Below, piece by piece: positions 47,500 through 56,777 of a stretch of DNA of 64,000 nt. Both the position numbers and the translations under genes were made by a program. The stretch spans positions 9,144,001 through 9,208,000 of the forward strand of contig NZ_CP054916.1 of the NCBI RefSeq assembly GCF_013364155.1. The letters run 5' to 3'. Origin of the DNA: Streptomyces sp. NA02950 (GTDB taxonomy: Bacteria; Actinomycetota; Actinomycetes; Streptomycetales; Streptomycetaceae). How positions within the stretch are numbered: position 1 is the first letter of the stretch; the number at the start of each line of letters is the position of its first letter. The notes beneath the pieces were generated by a model, which worked only from the letters and a program-made list of their open reading frames with translations, made no database searches and was not told the origin of the DNA.

Positions 47500-47717
47500 C
47501 CCTCGGGGCCGCGCGGACGGAGGCCGGGCGGGGGCAGGACTCATGCTCCCTGCCCCCTCCGTGACCGCCCGCCCCAGCCCGGGGGAGGGGGGAGAGCCGC
47601 GCCGGGCGCCGCTGTCGACGCGGCGGACGCTGAATTCCACCGACTGGTCGAAGCGTGTGGTGCGTACCGGCTGAACCACACCAGGGTGCCTGTCCGCGCC
47701 GTCCACCGGCCCCTCCA

Positions 47718-48191
47718 ATGACCGCAATCATGACGAGAAAGGTGACCGACCCAGCCATGCCGGCCCAGTCCGAACCCACCCTGAACACAGCGGGAATGAC
47801 GTTCACCCAGATGCTGGAGAAGATCCGCTACGAAGGGGCCTATCCCACCCGTGAAAGGGCCGAGGCGGTCGTCCGTGCCGTGCTCACCGGCCTGGGCCGG
47901 CAGCTCACCGGGGACGAACGGGTGGAACTCGCTAGCTGTCTGCCCGTGGAGGCAGCCCGGATGTTCGCAAGCCAGATCCCCGACCCCGATCCGCTCACCG
48001 GCTGGGGCTTCGTCAAGGATCTCGCCACCCGGGCGGGCGGCACGCCCGCCACAGCCCGCTGGGACACCGGCTCCGTGCTCAAGGTCGTCGCGCAACTCGT
48101 GGGGGACGACCTGGTGGACCGGATCCTCGCCCAGCTCCCCTCCGGCTACGCGCTCCTGTTCGGCCGAATCGAACTCACGCGCGCTGCCTGA
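47718..48191 (+). CDS. DUF2267 domain protein
   Basis: A protein of about 157 residues with a DUF2267 domain: MTFTQMLEKIRYEGAYPTRERAEAVVRAVLTGLGRQLTGDERVELASCLPVEAARMF, and the weaker second half LVGDDLVDRILAQLPSGYALLFGR. The family is common in actinobacterial stress-response neighbourhoods and its biochemical function is unknown. Several in-frame ATGs are possible (47718, 47730, 47757, 47797) and none has a strong ribosome-binding site; the domain starts near 47797. It follows hsp18 on the same strand and may share its heat response. Confidence 0.82.
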   Translation: MTAIMTRKVTDPAMPAQSEPTLNTAGMTFTQMLEKIRYEGAYPTRERAEAVVRAVLTGLGRQLTGDERVELASCLPVEAARMFASQIPDPDPLTGWGFVKDLATRAGGTPATARWDTGSVLKVVAQLVGDDLVDRILAQLPSGYALLFGRIELTRAA

Positions 48192-48205
48192 CGTCTCTTC
48201 CCCTC

Positions 48206-48222
48206 CTGCCCGGGGCGGGCAG
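48206..48222 (+). terminator. Short perfect hairpin after DUF2267 gene
   Basis: CTGCCCG (48206-48212) and CGGGCAG (48216-48222) form a perfect 7-bp stem with a 3-nt loop, 15 bp after the stop. Confidence 0.5.
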
Positions 48223-48277
48223 CTGGCCACCGGCATCGGGACGTTGCCTTCATGTATGCATGTATGCGTGGGCGCCC

Positions 48278-48430
48278 TCACCATGGCTTACAAAAGGTCG
48301 CGGGCAACGTCTCGTTCCAGGTTCGGGAAAACACCCGTCGCTCCGTTTCGTAGCCGTCCAGGGCGGTGTCGACGAAGAACTCCGTCTCGTTGGAGCGCCG
48401 TACGGTGTGGTGACCACGCGTACGTCCGTC
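48278..48430 (-). pseudogene. Possible CocE/NonD-type hydrolase C-terminal fragment
   Basis: The minus strand reads HTVRRSNETEFFVDTALDGYETERRVFSRTWNETLP before changing to a frame ending RDLL. This resembles the tail of CocE/NonD (X-Pro dipeptidyl-peptidase-like) hydrolases, where a phrase like LDAYEGDRRVFxxxWDExIPRDLL closes the protein. Only about 45 residues remain. Confidence 0.35.
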
Positions 48431-48439
48431 CCAGGCGTC

Positions 48440-48800
48440 GCGCCGGAAGCGCATGGTCCAGGTCGACTGCCGACGTGTGGAGCTGACCATCGGCACGCGG
48501 GACGGAGGTAACCGTGACCTGGTGCTGCGGAGCTTCGTCGGCCCGTTCTACGTGGAGCGTGCCGAGGACTGGCTGAACAGGGAGGCCGGCGCGCTGGCCC
48601 TGCTGGCGGGGGCCGGCGTGCCGGCTGCTGGGCTGGTCGCGGTTGATCCGACCGCCGCGCAGTGCGAGTATCCGTCGCTCCTGATGACACATGTGGCGGG
48701 CGGGACGGTCCTGGACGATGAGGGATGGGCGACGCGCGTCCCTGTGCTGGCCCGCCGACTCGTGGCGATCCACGCGGTGCGGCCCCGGGAGTGGCCTTGA
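48440..48800 (+). pseudogene. APH-family phosphotransferase fragment
   Basis: The frame carries VQVDCRRVELTIGTRDGGNRDLVLRSFVGPFYVERAEDWLNREAGALALLAGAGVPAAGLVAVDP and LLMTHVAGGTVLDDEGW, the N-lobe of aminoglycoside/choline phosphotransferase-like kinases. It stops at WP where the hinge and catalytic loop (HGD) should follow. The C-terminal lobe is missing. Confidence 0.65.
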
Positions 48801-49049
48801 CGACCGCGGAGACCGTGGTGACTCCGAAAGGTGCCGACGCGGCGGCGTGGGGCCTCTCGCTTCTTGCTGGATTCGACATCTCGCGAGCTGTCAAAAGGCC
48901 CCTTCTTCCATGCGGTCCCGCCGGCCGACTCACCCGAACCAGGCCCTTGGTCGACCCCACGCACACGCGCGAGCGGATAGAGGACTGCCAGTTACATAGA
49001 GTTACTCACACGTCCCGGCTGGGAACTGAGCTGACCACAGGGCTCTCGG

Positions 49050-50180
49050 TCAGGGTGCCAGTGCCTTGTAGGCGGCATGAAGGAGCTTTTGGCCGCGTGG
49101 GTCGGCGAGGCCGAGGTTGGTCATGTGGTTCATCACATAGGCGATGGTCATGCGCGTGTCAAGGTCGTTGACGACCAGTGATCCGCCTCTTCCACCCCAG
49201 TAGCAGGCATGGGTGCTGGTCGTGCTGACGGGTGCGTCGCTCGCGTTGAGGGCGTAGCCGATACCGAAGCGCAGGGGGATGCCCAGCACGAGATCGATGC
49301 CGTGGGACTGTTCGTCGAACACCATGCGGCAGGTTGCTTCGGAAAGGAGGCGTCCCTGGGGTGTCTGGCCTGCGCAGGCGAGTACCGATTGGAGGGCAGC
49401 CACAGATCGCGCGTTTCCGTAGCCGTTCGCGGCGGGAATCTCCGCGCGGCGCCACTGGGTGCTCCAGGTGTCCTGGGCAGTCACGTAGGCGCCAACCGGG
49501 ATTTCTACTCGTGGGTTGGCTGCGGATGCGGGGCCGGGTGCGGGGATGACGTCGGAGACTCGGTGATCATGTTCGGCTGCGAGACCGATGTGGAAGTCGG
49601 CGTCCAGCGGCGCAGCGATCTGATCGGCAAGAATCGTGCCGATCGAGTGTTGGTAGATGCGGCGGACGACCTCGCCGATCAGAAAGCCATGGGTGAACCG
49701 GTGGTAGCCGGAGGCTGTTCCGGGTTCCCAGCGGGGCGATTGGCGGGCCAGCAGGGTGGTGACTTTCTCCCAGTCGCACAGATCGTCCAGCGTCACCGGC
49801 TGGTCCCAGTCGGGGAGGCCGGTGGTGTGGCTGAGCAGGTGCCGGACCTCGATACGGTCTTTGCCTGCGGCACCGAACTCGGGCCAGTATTTCGCGACCG
49901 GTGCGTTCAGGTCGAGTTCGCCACGGTCGGCCAGGACGAGAGCACACAGCGCGGTCATCGTCTTCGTGGTGGACCACACATTGGTGATGGTGTCGCGTTC
50001 CCAGGGCTGGCTACGTGCCTGGTCGGCGTATCCTCCCCACAGGTCGACAACGGGTTCGCCGTCGAGGTAGACCGCCACCGACGCACCCACGTCCGCTCCG
50101 CTGCGCAGGGAATCGGCAAACGCCTCCCGTACTGCGCTGAACTCTTCGCTGCAATTGCCGTGGATTTCCATGTCGAGCAC
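49050..50180 (-). CDS. Serine hydrolase, class C beta-lactamase/esterase family
   Basis: A 376-residue serine hydrolase of the beta-lactamase-related (EstB-like) family. The nucleophile motif STTK is seen in ITNVWSTTKTMTALC (Ser about 70), the second motif is a Tyr in ASGYHRFTHGFLIGEVV, and GYGNARSVAAL plus CYWGGRGGSLVV follow. Such enzymes hydrolyse short-chain esters or peptides; true beta-lactamase activity is uncommon. It has no signal peptide, so it is cytoplasmic. The ATG at 50180 is used; MEIHGNCSEEFSAVREAF is the usual N-terminal pattern. Confidence 0.9.
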   Translation of the reverse strand: MLDMEIHGNCSEEFSAVREAFADSLRSGADVGASVAVYLDGEPVVDLWGGYADQARSQPWERDTITNVWSTTKTMTALCALVLADRGELDLNAPVAKYWPEFGAAGKDRIEVRHLLSHTTGLPDWDQPVTLDDLCDWEKVTTLLARQSPRWEPGTASGYHRFTHGFLIGEVVRRIYQHSIGTILADQIAAPLDADFHIGLAAEHDHRVSDVIPAPGPASAANPRVEIPVGAYVTAQDTWSTQWRRAEIPAANGYGNARSVAALQSVLACAGQTPQGRLLSEATCRMVFDEQSHGIDLVLGIPLRFGIGYALNASDAPVSTTSTHACYWGGRGGSLVVNDLDTRMTIAYVMNHMTNLGLADPRGQKLLHAAYKALAP

Positions 50181-51037
50181 GTTTCCCCTCTCATGGTGTC
50201 TCTATGAGGCCTCGGGCAAGGCGGGTGGCGAGTCTGCGGATCTCAGGTGAGGTCTCCGCCTTGGCGACTGGGCGCGGGAACTCGATCTTGCCCGACAGGT
50301 CCGCGCCCCGAGGACCGGGACGGCCAGGTCGCCGCGCAGCAGGGGTGCGCCCGCTGGCGGGGAGGGAGGGGGTGTTGCGGCAGGCCTGGGTCCCCCTTCG
50401 CCTGGCGGCTGCTGCCCGACCGGCAGATCGCTCTGGCCGCCCTGCTCACGGCGACGGCGGACGGCGCCTGCCTGCGCATCCTGCGCCGCGCGGCTGCCCG
50501 GGTAGGCGTCAGCCCGTGCTTTTCTACTCGCTGTGGGACTCGGGACGCGTCTGCGCGCCGTCGCCGGCCTTCTCTGCCTGCGCGTGGAGCGCAGGACGTC
50601 GACGGGGTCCGGCGGTCCCCGAAGCTCGCCCCGCGTCTCGTTGAGGTTGCTGATCATCCGGTCGTGGTGTCGGAGTACCTCCCGGTTCTTCTCGCACAGT
50701 CCGGTGACGCCCCCTGGATGAGTTCCAGGATCGTCAGGGGGCTCTGCGTGAGCTCCCCGTGCAGTGCGGTCAGCCCGACCGTCGGGTCTTCAACACGTTC
50801 GAGTTGCTGCCGTATCGCCGCTCGTTCCATCCTCACGTCACCGAACGCGTCTTTCTACCCCACGTGACCATCTGGTTACTTCGAGCAATGCCTCCGCTCG
50901 TATCTGCCCACCAAGACTTCGCGTGACGCGATGGTTTCCAGCGCTTTGCCTGACCAGGCCGGCCTCGCCTGCGTTCGAATACCGCCCGTACGCGCGACGT
51001 ACGGGAACGTTGGGCTATCCGTACTGTTCGGCGGCGA
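50181..51037. other. Decayed region with one HTH-type relic
   Basis: About 860 bp without an intact gene. On the minus strand, 50654-50836 reads MERAAIRQQLERVEDPTVGLTALHGELTQSPLTILELIQ, resembling the start of small actinomycete HTH proteins, then breaks. The rest is open in several frames but not recognisable. Confidence 0.35.
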
Positions 51038-51059
51038 GTGTTGGTCAGGGGGTGTTTTC

Positions 51060-51400
51060 CTGTCCGAGTTGTTCGGCGCGGTCGACGCGCTGGTCGCGTC
51101 CTGCGCTCCGCCGCCGCCGGCGGAGGAGCGCAAGCGGCTGCCCAGGCCCACGGGCTGACGCTGGAGGAGGTGGTCCGCCGCGCTGAAGGCGCGCGGGCGT
51201 CGGCGTCCGGCCGGGAGGCGGTGGAGAAGACGACCGAGCCGCGCCGCCCGGAGCGCGAGGCATAGGTGCGGCTGCTGAACAAGCTCGCGGAGCTTTTACG
51301 CTGCGCCGCCCCGGCCGCGGTGCCGGCCACGTTGACCGGCCGGCCCGCCACGGCGGAGCAGGCTCTGTCCACGGCCCCGGCCTGGCGAGGCTGTGGCCGT
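51060..51400 (+). pseudogene. XRE-type HTH protein remnant
   Basis: Pieces in shifting frames read LFGAVDALVASCAPPPPAEERKRL, AHGLTLEEVVRRAEGARASASGREAVEKTTEPRRPERE, then LLNKLAEL. This fits the N-terminal HTH of plasmid- and telomere-associated proteins of Streptomyces, where a phrase like ERKRLREAHGLTLDEVAxALxVRRATVSGWE is usual. At least one frameshift and a stop at 51263. Only the first 100 or so residues remain. Confidence 0.4.
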
Positions 51401-52602
51401 GACTGCGCACGAGAACCACCTCCGCTCCCTTCGCCCCTGGCGAGCAGGTCATGCCGCGTCCGGCACGCGGCGCCAGGAGCACGTCGACGTCGCGGCGCCC
51501 TGGCCTGGGCGGAAGGCGGCCCCGGCCGGCACGCCGGCGGACGGCACCGACCCGCGCTCCGCCTGAATGCGGGCTGATCGGTGTGAGAGGCGATGGAGAT
51601 TGAGGTGCCGCCCCGGGTGCGCCGTAGCGCGGGGGGCGGTGTCGGTCACGGCCCTGGACGCCCGGGGCGCGATGAGTGGAACAGTCCACTTCCGCGAGGC
51701 AGGCTTGTACCCATGCGGACACTCTTCCGCCTGGCTCCTCCTCCCGGAACGGGCGGTCATAGCCGGGCGCTGTTCCGAGTCGCGCAGTGCGTGCCGTTCG
51801 TGATCATACTGCTCGGGCTGGGGATCGAGTTCTCGCCTGCGCACGATATCTACACCGGCCCCCTCCTCGTCGCGATGCCGGCCTTGGCTTCGCTGACGAT
51901 GGGCCCGAAAGGCACCTTCTCCGCAGCGGCTGGAGCCCTGGCCGTCAGCCTGGCCACCACCACCCTGCACGAGGCGTGGGGTGGCCTGCTGATCTACAGC
52001 AACCTCCTGGGCCTCCTCGTAGTGTCCGTGGCCAGTGTCATCACGAGTAAAGCGGTGCGCACGCGCAGGCAGAGCGAGCTCAACCAGGTTCGCCGGGTCG
52101 CCATGGCAGCACAAAGAGTCCTGCTGCGGCCCGTACCGGCCCGGCTGGGGCCCGTACGGGCGGCCAGCACGTATCTCGCGGCCGAGACGGGAGCGCAGAT
52201 CGGCGGCGATCTGTACGAGGCCGTGGAGACCCGGTACGGGGTCCGGATGATCGTGGGCGACGTCCGCGGCAAAGGGCTGCCTGCTGTGGGTCTGGCCGCG
52301 GCCGTGCTGAACGCCTTCCGGGAGGCCGTGCACTATGAGGACGACCTGCTCGAGGTGATGAACCACTGCGCGGCTGCGCTGCACCGGGAGAGAGTCGCGC
52401 CGGGCGCGGTCGACCAGGGCGAGAGGGAAGACCGGGCGGAGGATTTCGTCACTGCACTCGTGGCGCAGGTGCCCGACGGCTTCGAGGTCCAGGTGGTCAA
52501 TCGCGGCCATCCGTCTCCGCTGCTACTGCGCCAGGGCAGGGTTCACGCCCTGATGCCCAGCTCACCACTGCCACCCCTGGGCCTGGACGACTTCATCACT
52601 GG

Positions 52603-52826
52603 TCCCTACCTTCTTGATCGGGCTGAGCGAGCCATTCGTAGGGTTGGCTCACCCAGGGGCGCTGGGTGTGGCTATCACTGGTCTGCCGCTCGTGGCTCGG
52701 GAGGATTGGCCGCCCGGCGCCCCACGACGACTCGGCCGCCAATTGGGAAATGCGACAAGATCGCTTTGTAGGGACTCGTCGGCGAGGTCGTCTGTGGGAC
52801 ACGGCACGACGACGATCAGGAGAGCG
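52603..52826 (+). ncRNA. Predicted bridge RNA of the IS110 element
   Basis: Guide segments can be read directly. Target loop: ATCACTGG (52674-52681) equals the left flank 52595-52602, and CGGGAGGATT (52698-52707) is the reverse complement of the right flank 54064-54073. Donor loop: ATTGG (52742-52746) equals the right element end 54058-54062, and GTAGGGAC (52768-52775) is the reverse complement of the left end 52602-52609. The order left target, right target, left donor, right donor matches the published IS621 bridge RNA. RNA ends and secondary structure are not determined here. Confidence 0.85.
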
Positions 52827-54020
52827 ATGCACCCCCGCGTATGGGCCGGAATCGACGCCGGCAAGGCCCACCACCACTGTGTGGCAATCGACTCCGAGGG
52901 GAACAAACTCCTCTCCCGCCGCGTGGCCAACGACGAGCCGGAACTCCTCCAACTCCTGGCCGATGTCCTTGCGCTGGGCCATGAGGTGGTCTGGGCCGTC
53001 GACCTCGCCGACGGCGGCGCCGCACTGGCCATCACCACCCTGCTCGCCCATGACCAGCAGGTGCTCTACATCTCCGGTCGCACCGTCAACCGTGCCTCGG
53101 AGGCATACCGGGGCGAGAGCAAGAGCGACGCCCGCGACGCCGCGATCATCGCTGATCAGGCACGCATGCGCCGCGACCTGACCCCGATGCGATTGCCCGA
53201 CAGCCTCAGCGCCGAACTGAAGCTCCTCACTGCCCGCCGCACCGATCTGGTCTGCGATCGCACCCGCACCATCAACCGGCTCCGCGCCCAGCTGAACGGC
53301 ATCTTCCCCGCTCTGGAACGGGCATTGGACCTGAGCAACGCGGGCCCGCTGATCCTGCTCACCGGATACCAGACCCCGGCCTCTATCCGGCGGCTGGGCC
53401 GCACCCGCCTGGAGGCATGGCTTCGCCGTCGCAAGGTCCGCAGCGCCGGTCAGGTCGCCCGGACCGCGCTGGAGGCCGCCGAACGGCAGCACACCGCCGT
53501 GCCGGGGGAAGACGTCGCCGCCGAGCTGGTGCACACGCTCGCCCAGCAACTGACCGCTCTCAACGAGCAGATCGCCGCAGTGGACCGTCGCATCGCCGAG
53601 CGGTTCAGGGAGCACGAACTCGCCGAGGTCATCACCAGCATGCCCGGCATCGGCCCGACTCTCGGTGCGGAGTTCCTCGCTGCCACCAACGGTGACATGG
53701 AGCTCTTCGGCTCCCCGGACCGGCTTGCCGGCTTCTGCGGTCTGGCTCCCGCCTCGCGCGACTCCGGCCGCATCAGCGGCAACCTGCGCCGACCCCAGCG
53801 ATACCACCGCGGCTTGCAGCGTGTCTTCTACACCTCCGCGCTGATCAGCATCCAACGCCACCCAGAGTCCAGGGCGTTCTACGACCGCAAGAGGGCCGAG
53901 GGGAAGCGCCACACGCAGGCCGTCATCGCCCTCGCGCGCAGACGTGTCAACGTCCTGTGGGCACTCCTGCGGGACAGGCGCTGCTACCAAGCGGTCCCAC
54001 CCGTCGCTATGGCGGCATGA
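52827..54020 (+). CDS. IS110-family transposase (recombinase)
   Basis: A 397-residue DEDD/serine recombinase. The RuvC-like N-terminal domain has WAGIDAGKAHHH (Asp10) and SKSDARDAAIIAD (Asp101, Asp104); VVWAVDLADGGAALAI carries the second acidic position as Asp where many relatives have Glu. A coiled-coil linker follows, then the Transposase_20 domain (VITSMPGIGPTLGAEFLA, FGSPDRLAGFCGLAP, ASRDSGRISG with candidate catalytic Ser313). It should excise and insert the element as a circular intermediate guided by the bridge RNA. ATG at 52827 follows CAGGAGA. Full length and intact. Confidence 0.95.
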   Translation: MHPRVWAGIDAGKAHHHCVAIDSEGNKLLSRRVANDEPELLQLLADVLALGHEVVWAVDLADGGAALAITTLLAHDQQVLYISGRTVNRASEAYRGESKSDARDAAIIADQARMRRDLTPMRLPDSLSAELKLLTARRTDLVCDRTRTINRLRAQLNGIFPALERALDLSNAGPLILLTGYQTPASIRRLGRTRLEAWLRRRKVRSAGQVARTALEAAERQHTAVPGEDVAAELVHTLAQQLTALNEQIAAVDRRIAERFREHELAEVITSMPGIGPTLGAEFLAATNGDMELFGSPDRLAGFCGLAPASRDSGRISGNLRRPQRYHRGLQRVFYTSALISIQRHPESRAFYDRKRAEGKRHTQAVIALARRRVNVLWALLRDRRCYQAVPPVAMAA

Positions 54021-54404
54021 GGACCCGAACAGCTCATCGCTGACGCTTGACAACGTCATTGGGAATCCTCCCGCCAAGGTGGAGAGCTATCTGCTCGCAC
54101 CCGGTGACCGTCTGCTGCTGCACACCAACGGCGTGATCGAAGCCCGCAATCCTGACGGAGTTTTCTTCGCCTTGGCCGAGGCCATGGAAGCGGTGTCCAC
54201 TTGCACTCCGTCACAGTTCCTGGAACAACTGCACCGGGCATTGATCCGTCACACCGGGGGCCACCTGGCCGACGATGCGGCGATGATCGTCGTTGACCGG
54301 CTCGACGAAGAAGCAGGCGAACCAGTAGCCCGCGCAGCTGTTGCTCGACACCTCGAAGCGTGAAGCACGGCCGTCCTTGCTGTCCGGGGACGCAGACAAG
54401 ATCA

Positions 54405-54600
54405 TCAGGCCAGGTGAACCGGCGAGGTTAAACGCCAAGCGTCGTCCGGCAGTCCGGGCGCCAGCCGGTGCAAGTCCGGTCCGGGGAGGCGCCAGGGTCC
54501 CCGGTGGCTGACTTCCGGCGTCACTCGAAGGGTGGCGTCGAGGTGGAGTGACAAGCGCCCTCCGGGGGCGTGCAACCGGCCAATCCGCAACATTACTGAC
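54405..54600 (+). other. Possible group II intron-derived RNA fragment
   Basis: The stretch contains GAGGTTAAACGCC, GCCGGTGCAAGTCCGGT, GTCACTCGAAGGGTGGCG, GTGGAGTGACAAGCGCCC and GGGGGCGTGCAACCGGC, phrases I associate with domain I of bacterial group II introns. Several local hairpins are evident. No reverse transcriptase gene follows and no domain V is seen, so at most a 5' fragment remains. It lies between the phosphatase end and the IS630 remnant. Confidence 0.3.
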
Positions 54601-54604
54601 GTCG

Positions 54605-55008
54605 GCTCGTCAGGGTGATGCTGGATCGTCGAGGGTCAGGCCGGTGCCCGCTATGAAGCCGTCGAGGGTGTCGGGGGTGTCGGGCCGGTACTGAAGTCGT
54701 TTGAGCCGGTTGCGGACGAGGGCCTCGAGCCGGTCGAGGGCGACCACGGCGAGGTTGGCCAGGCTGCGCTTGACGTGCGCTCATACCCACTCCACGGGGG
54801 TGAGGCCGGTGAGTAGGCGGAGCAGCAGGAACACCGTCAGTCGTGCCCGCTCGGCGATCAGCTCACGCATGGCGTGGGATACATGGGTGTTCAAGCGGTC
54901 CCACACCAGCACGATCGGCGCTTTGACGAGCTGGTGAGTGCCGTCGATCAGCGCGATGAAGGCGTGCTCTGAGCGCAGTCCCATGTCGTGCAACTCATTG
55001 ATCATTCA
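54605..55008 (-). pseudogene. IS630-type transposase C-terminal fragment
   Basis: The minus strand reads HAFIALIDGTHQLVKAPIVLVWDRLNTHVSHAMRELIAERARLTVFLLLRLLTGLTPVEWV, the DDE domain of IS630-family transposases (IVLVWDNLNTH and LNPVEGVW are usual). A stop breaks the frame near 54780; the other frame continues with AHVKRSLANLAVVALDRLEALVRNRLKRLQYRPDT and ends in FIAGTGLTLDDP. The N-terminal HTH is absent. Confidence 0.72.
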
Positions 55009-55256
55009 GTTCGCCGACGTCGACGCCTGCGAGCGCGTCCATGACGCGGTCCCAGGCTTCCCGTCCGGCGGCCCGATGGAGTTCATCGGCGCGGCACTTC
55101 ATGGCTCAGCGGGTGAAGTCGTCCTCGTACGGCCGCACTTGCTGCGTGAAGCTGGCGACGCAAGGGGACCGAGGGCGCGGAGTGGGTGTCCGGCACACGC
55201 CGACCGCCGACTGAGTGAGTCCGCCCTGTCGCCCCTGTCGGCCACCGCGGCGCTCT

Positions 55257-56393
55257 TCATGCGGTGCGCCGTTGGTCGTCGGCACAACCGCCGCCTGCGA
55301 TGGCGCGCCATTGCCGGGGGGACATTCCGTAGGCGATTCGGAACGTCCGGCTGAAGTGGGAGGGGCTGGTGAAGCCGAAGCGGTGCGCGACGGCCGACAC
55401 CGAGGGGCCGCCAGTACCGGGGCGGCCCAGTTCACGTCGGCATGCCTCCAGCCGGCGGCGCTGGATCCACCGGCTGACCGTGGTGCCCTCAGCCTCGAAG
55501 AGCCGGTGCACATAGCGCACGGACACGTGGTGCTCAGCGGCGATGGCCTGTGGCGACAGGTCGGGGTCGGAGAGGTGGCGGTCTATGAAGGTCTGGATGC
55601 GCAGCCGCATCGCGGTACCGGCGGTGTCGGTGGTGTCCTGGCCCAGCCGCTCGGCGATCAGCGTGCTCAGCAGGTCCACGGCGTTGCGGGCGAGCATGTC
55701 ACCGATCCGTGGCGGGTAGCTGGGCGCTTCGGCTGCAAGCCGGGAGAGGAAGCGGGCCACCAGCGCGGCCGTCCCGGTGTCGGGCCGCAGAGTCACCGCG
55801 GTGATGCGTTGCAGGTCGGGCTCTGAAAGTCCCAGCGCCTGCCGAGGCACGCTGAAGAGCCGCATCCGGAAGGGCTCGGCGAACCTGAGTGCGTATGGCC
55901 GGGTGGTGTCGTAGAAGGTGAGGTCGCCCGGCCCGAGGAGCGCTTCCCTGCCGTCCTGGGCGACCACTCCGGAGTTACGCCCTTGGACGCCCAGGTTCAC
56001 ATGCTCTCCCTCGGCCTTGGCGATCAGGCGCGCGGTGCGGCGGACTCGGTTCGCGTCGCCCTCAACCGTGGAGATCTGCAAGCAGCCGAGCCGGTCGGTG
56101 GTGACCATGCCACGGAAGGGCTCGTCGGCGATGGGCGTGATGTCCAAGGGCACGCAGGTCCGCTCGATCACCTCGTGCCAGTAGGCAAGCCGATCTGCGG
56201 CGGGCACCGATGCCGTGGACAGCACGCGACTCAATTTCTTCCCCCCTTGTTCCTGACTCGTCCGTGCGAATGTAGCCGCCGGGGCCAGGGGAAAATCAGT
56301 GTGCTCTGAGACAAGTCTCGGTGCCTCGGCGGACAGGGTGCGCCAGGACACCGGGTCTGGCGTCAGCTGGTGTCGCTGGACGAACAGGCCCAT
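55257..56393 (-). CDS. AraC-family transcriptional regulator
   Basis: A regulator of up to 378 residues. The N-terminal region contains AYWHEVIERTCVPLDITP and FYDTTRPYALRFAEPFRMRLFSVPR, the cupin-like AraC_binding_2 domain. The C-terminal double HTH is intact (IQTFIDRHLSDPDLSPQAIAAEHHVSVRYVHRLFEAEGTTVSRWI and GFTSPSHFSRTFRIAYGMSPRQWR). The true start may be internal near LSRVLSTASVPAADRL (about 56235), where the known family begins. A damaged copy of its N-terminal part lies at 58.5 kb on the other strand. Target genes unknown; the lectin and glycosidase-like genes are candidates. Confidence 0.88.
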   Translation of the reverse strand: MGLFVQRHQLTPDPVSWRTLSAEAPRLVSEHTDFPLAPAATFARTSQEQGGKKLSRVLSTASVPAADRLAYWHEVIERTCVPLDITPIADEPFRGMVTTDRLGCLQISTVEGDANRVRRTARLIAKAEGEHVNLGVQGRNSGVVAQDGREALLGPGDLTFYDTTRPYALRFAEPFRMRLFSVPRQALGLSEPDLQRITAVTLRPDTGTAALVARFLSRLAAEAPSYPPRIGDMLARNAVDLLSTLIAERLGQDTTDTAGTAMRLRIQTFIDRHLSDPDLSPQAIAAEHHVSVRYVHRLFEAEGTTVSRWIQRRRLEACRRELGRPGTGGPSVSAVAHRFGFTSPSHFSRTFRIAYGMSPRQWRAIAGGGCADDQRRTA

Positions 56394-56777
56394 GAGGCGT
56401 AGAGGGAGTGCATAGATGAGGGATCAGGGTTGACGTGCGGCTGTCCCGCCACGAAGTCAGTCGGCACGGACTCATTGCCATCGTTGGCTGCTCTCACCGC
56501 TGCCGCTCCAGCCGGGTCATGCCAGATGTCGACCCCACCGGATGCGCAGTCGCAGACAGGACTTGCCGCCCGATCGCCAGAAGATGACCGGCCGACCGTC
56601 AACCGGGCTGCGGCATTGTGCCTACAGCGCCCGATTGACCTCGGGGAGGATCAGAGGCGAGTGGTCATCCGGTCGGCCGGGGTTTCCAAGACCAAGGGCC
56701 GACGCTGTCGAGCCCGCGCCCGACGGTGTCCGGCAGCACCGCCGCCGGACACCGTCAGGCCGGGATGCCGCAGTCCG
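56394..56777. other. Intergenic region, nothing recognised
   Basis: About 380 bp between the AraC start and the lectin stop. It includes the AraC promoter region. GTGTCCGGCAGCACCGCC and the nearby inverse GCCGGACACCGTC (56728-56757) can form a hairpin beyond the lectin gene. Confidence 0.35.

Larger units (their letters stand above)
52603..54062 (+). mobile_element. IS110-family insertion element
   Basis: The ends are fixed by the interrupted host frame: TGG occurs at both junctions (52600-52602 and 54060-54062), and removing 1460 bp rejoins the phosphatase codons. There are no inverted terminal repeats or long target duplications, as expected for IS110. The left non-coding end is 224 bp and the right one about 40 bp, the layout of the IS110 subgroup. 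The apparently intact transposase, guides and junctions suggest recent insertion. Confidence 0.92.
51713..54363 (+). pseudogene. SpoIIE-type (PP2C-like) phosphatase gene split by IS110 element
   Basis: The gene runs from ATG 51713 to 52600, then from 54061 to 54363. Joined, it gives about 395 residues: N-terminal membrane helices (PFVIILLGLGIEFSPAHDIY and following, about residues 20-115), then a PPM/SpoIIE phosphatase domain with TGAQIGGDLYEAV, VGDVRGKGLPAVGLAA, a glycine-rich PLPPLGLDDFIT, GDRLLLHTNGVIEAR and HLADDAAMIVVDRL. The frame is restored exactly at the TGG junction, so the insertion is the only lesion visible. Metal-ligand aspartates are retained, except HTN where relatives have HTD or YTD. 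Such phosphatases act on anti-sigma factor antagonists. Insertion separates the two catalytic halves. Confidence 0.88.

Noticed and set aside
51593..51712. Longer N-terminus for the SpoIIE-type phosphatase, upstream of 51713
   Set aside because: The upstream in-frame residues are Arg/Gly/Pro-rich without family similarity; ATG 51713 with a purine-rich site directly precedes the membrane region.
54440..54520. Possible cobalamin riboswitch, from GGTGCAAGTCCGG
   Set aside because: The remaining B12-box elements are not in order and no cobalamin-related gene follows on the same strand.
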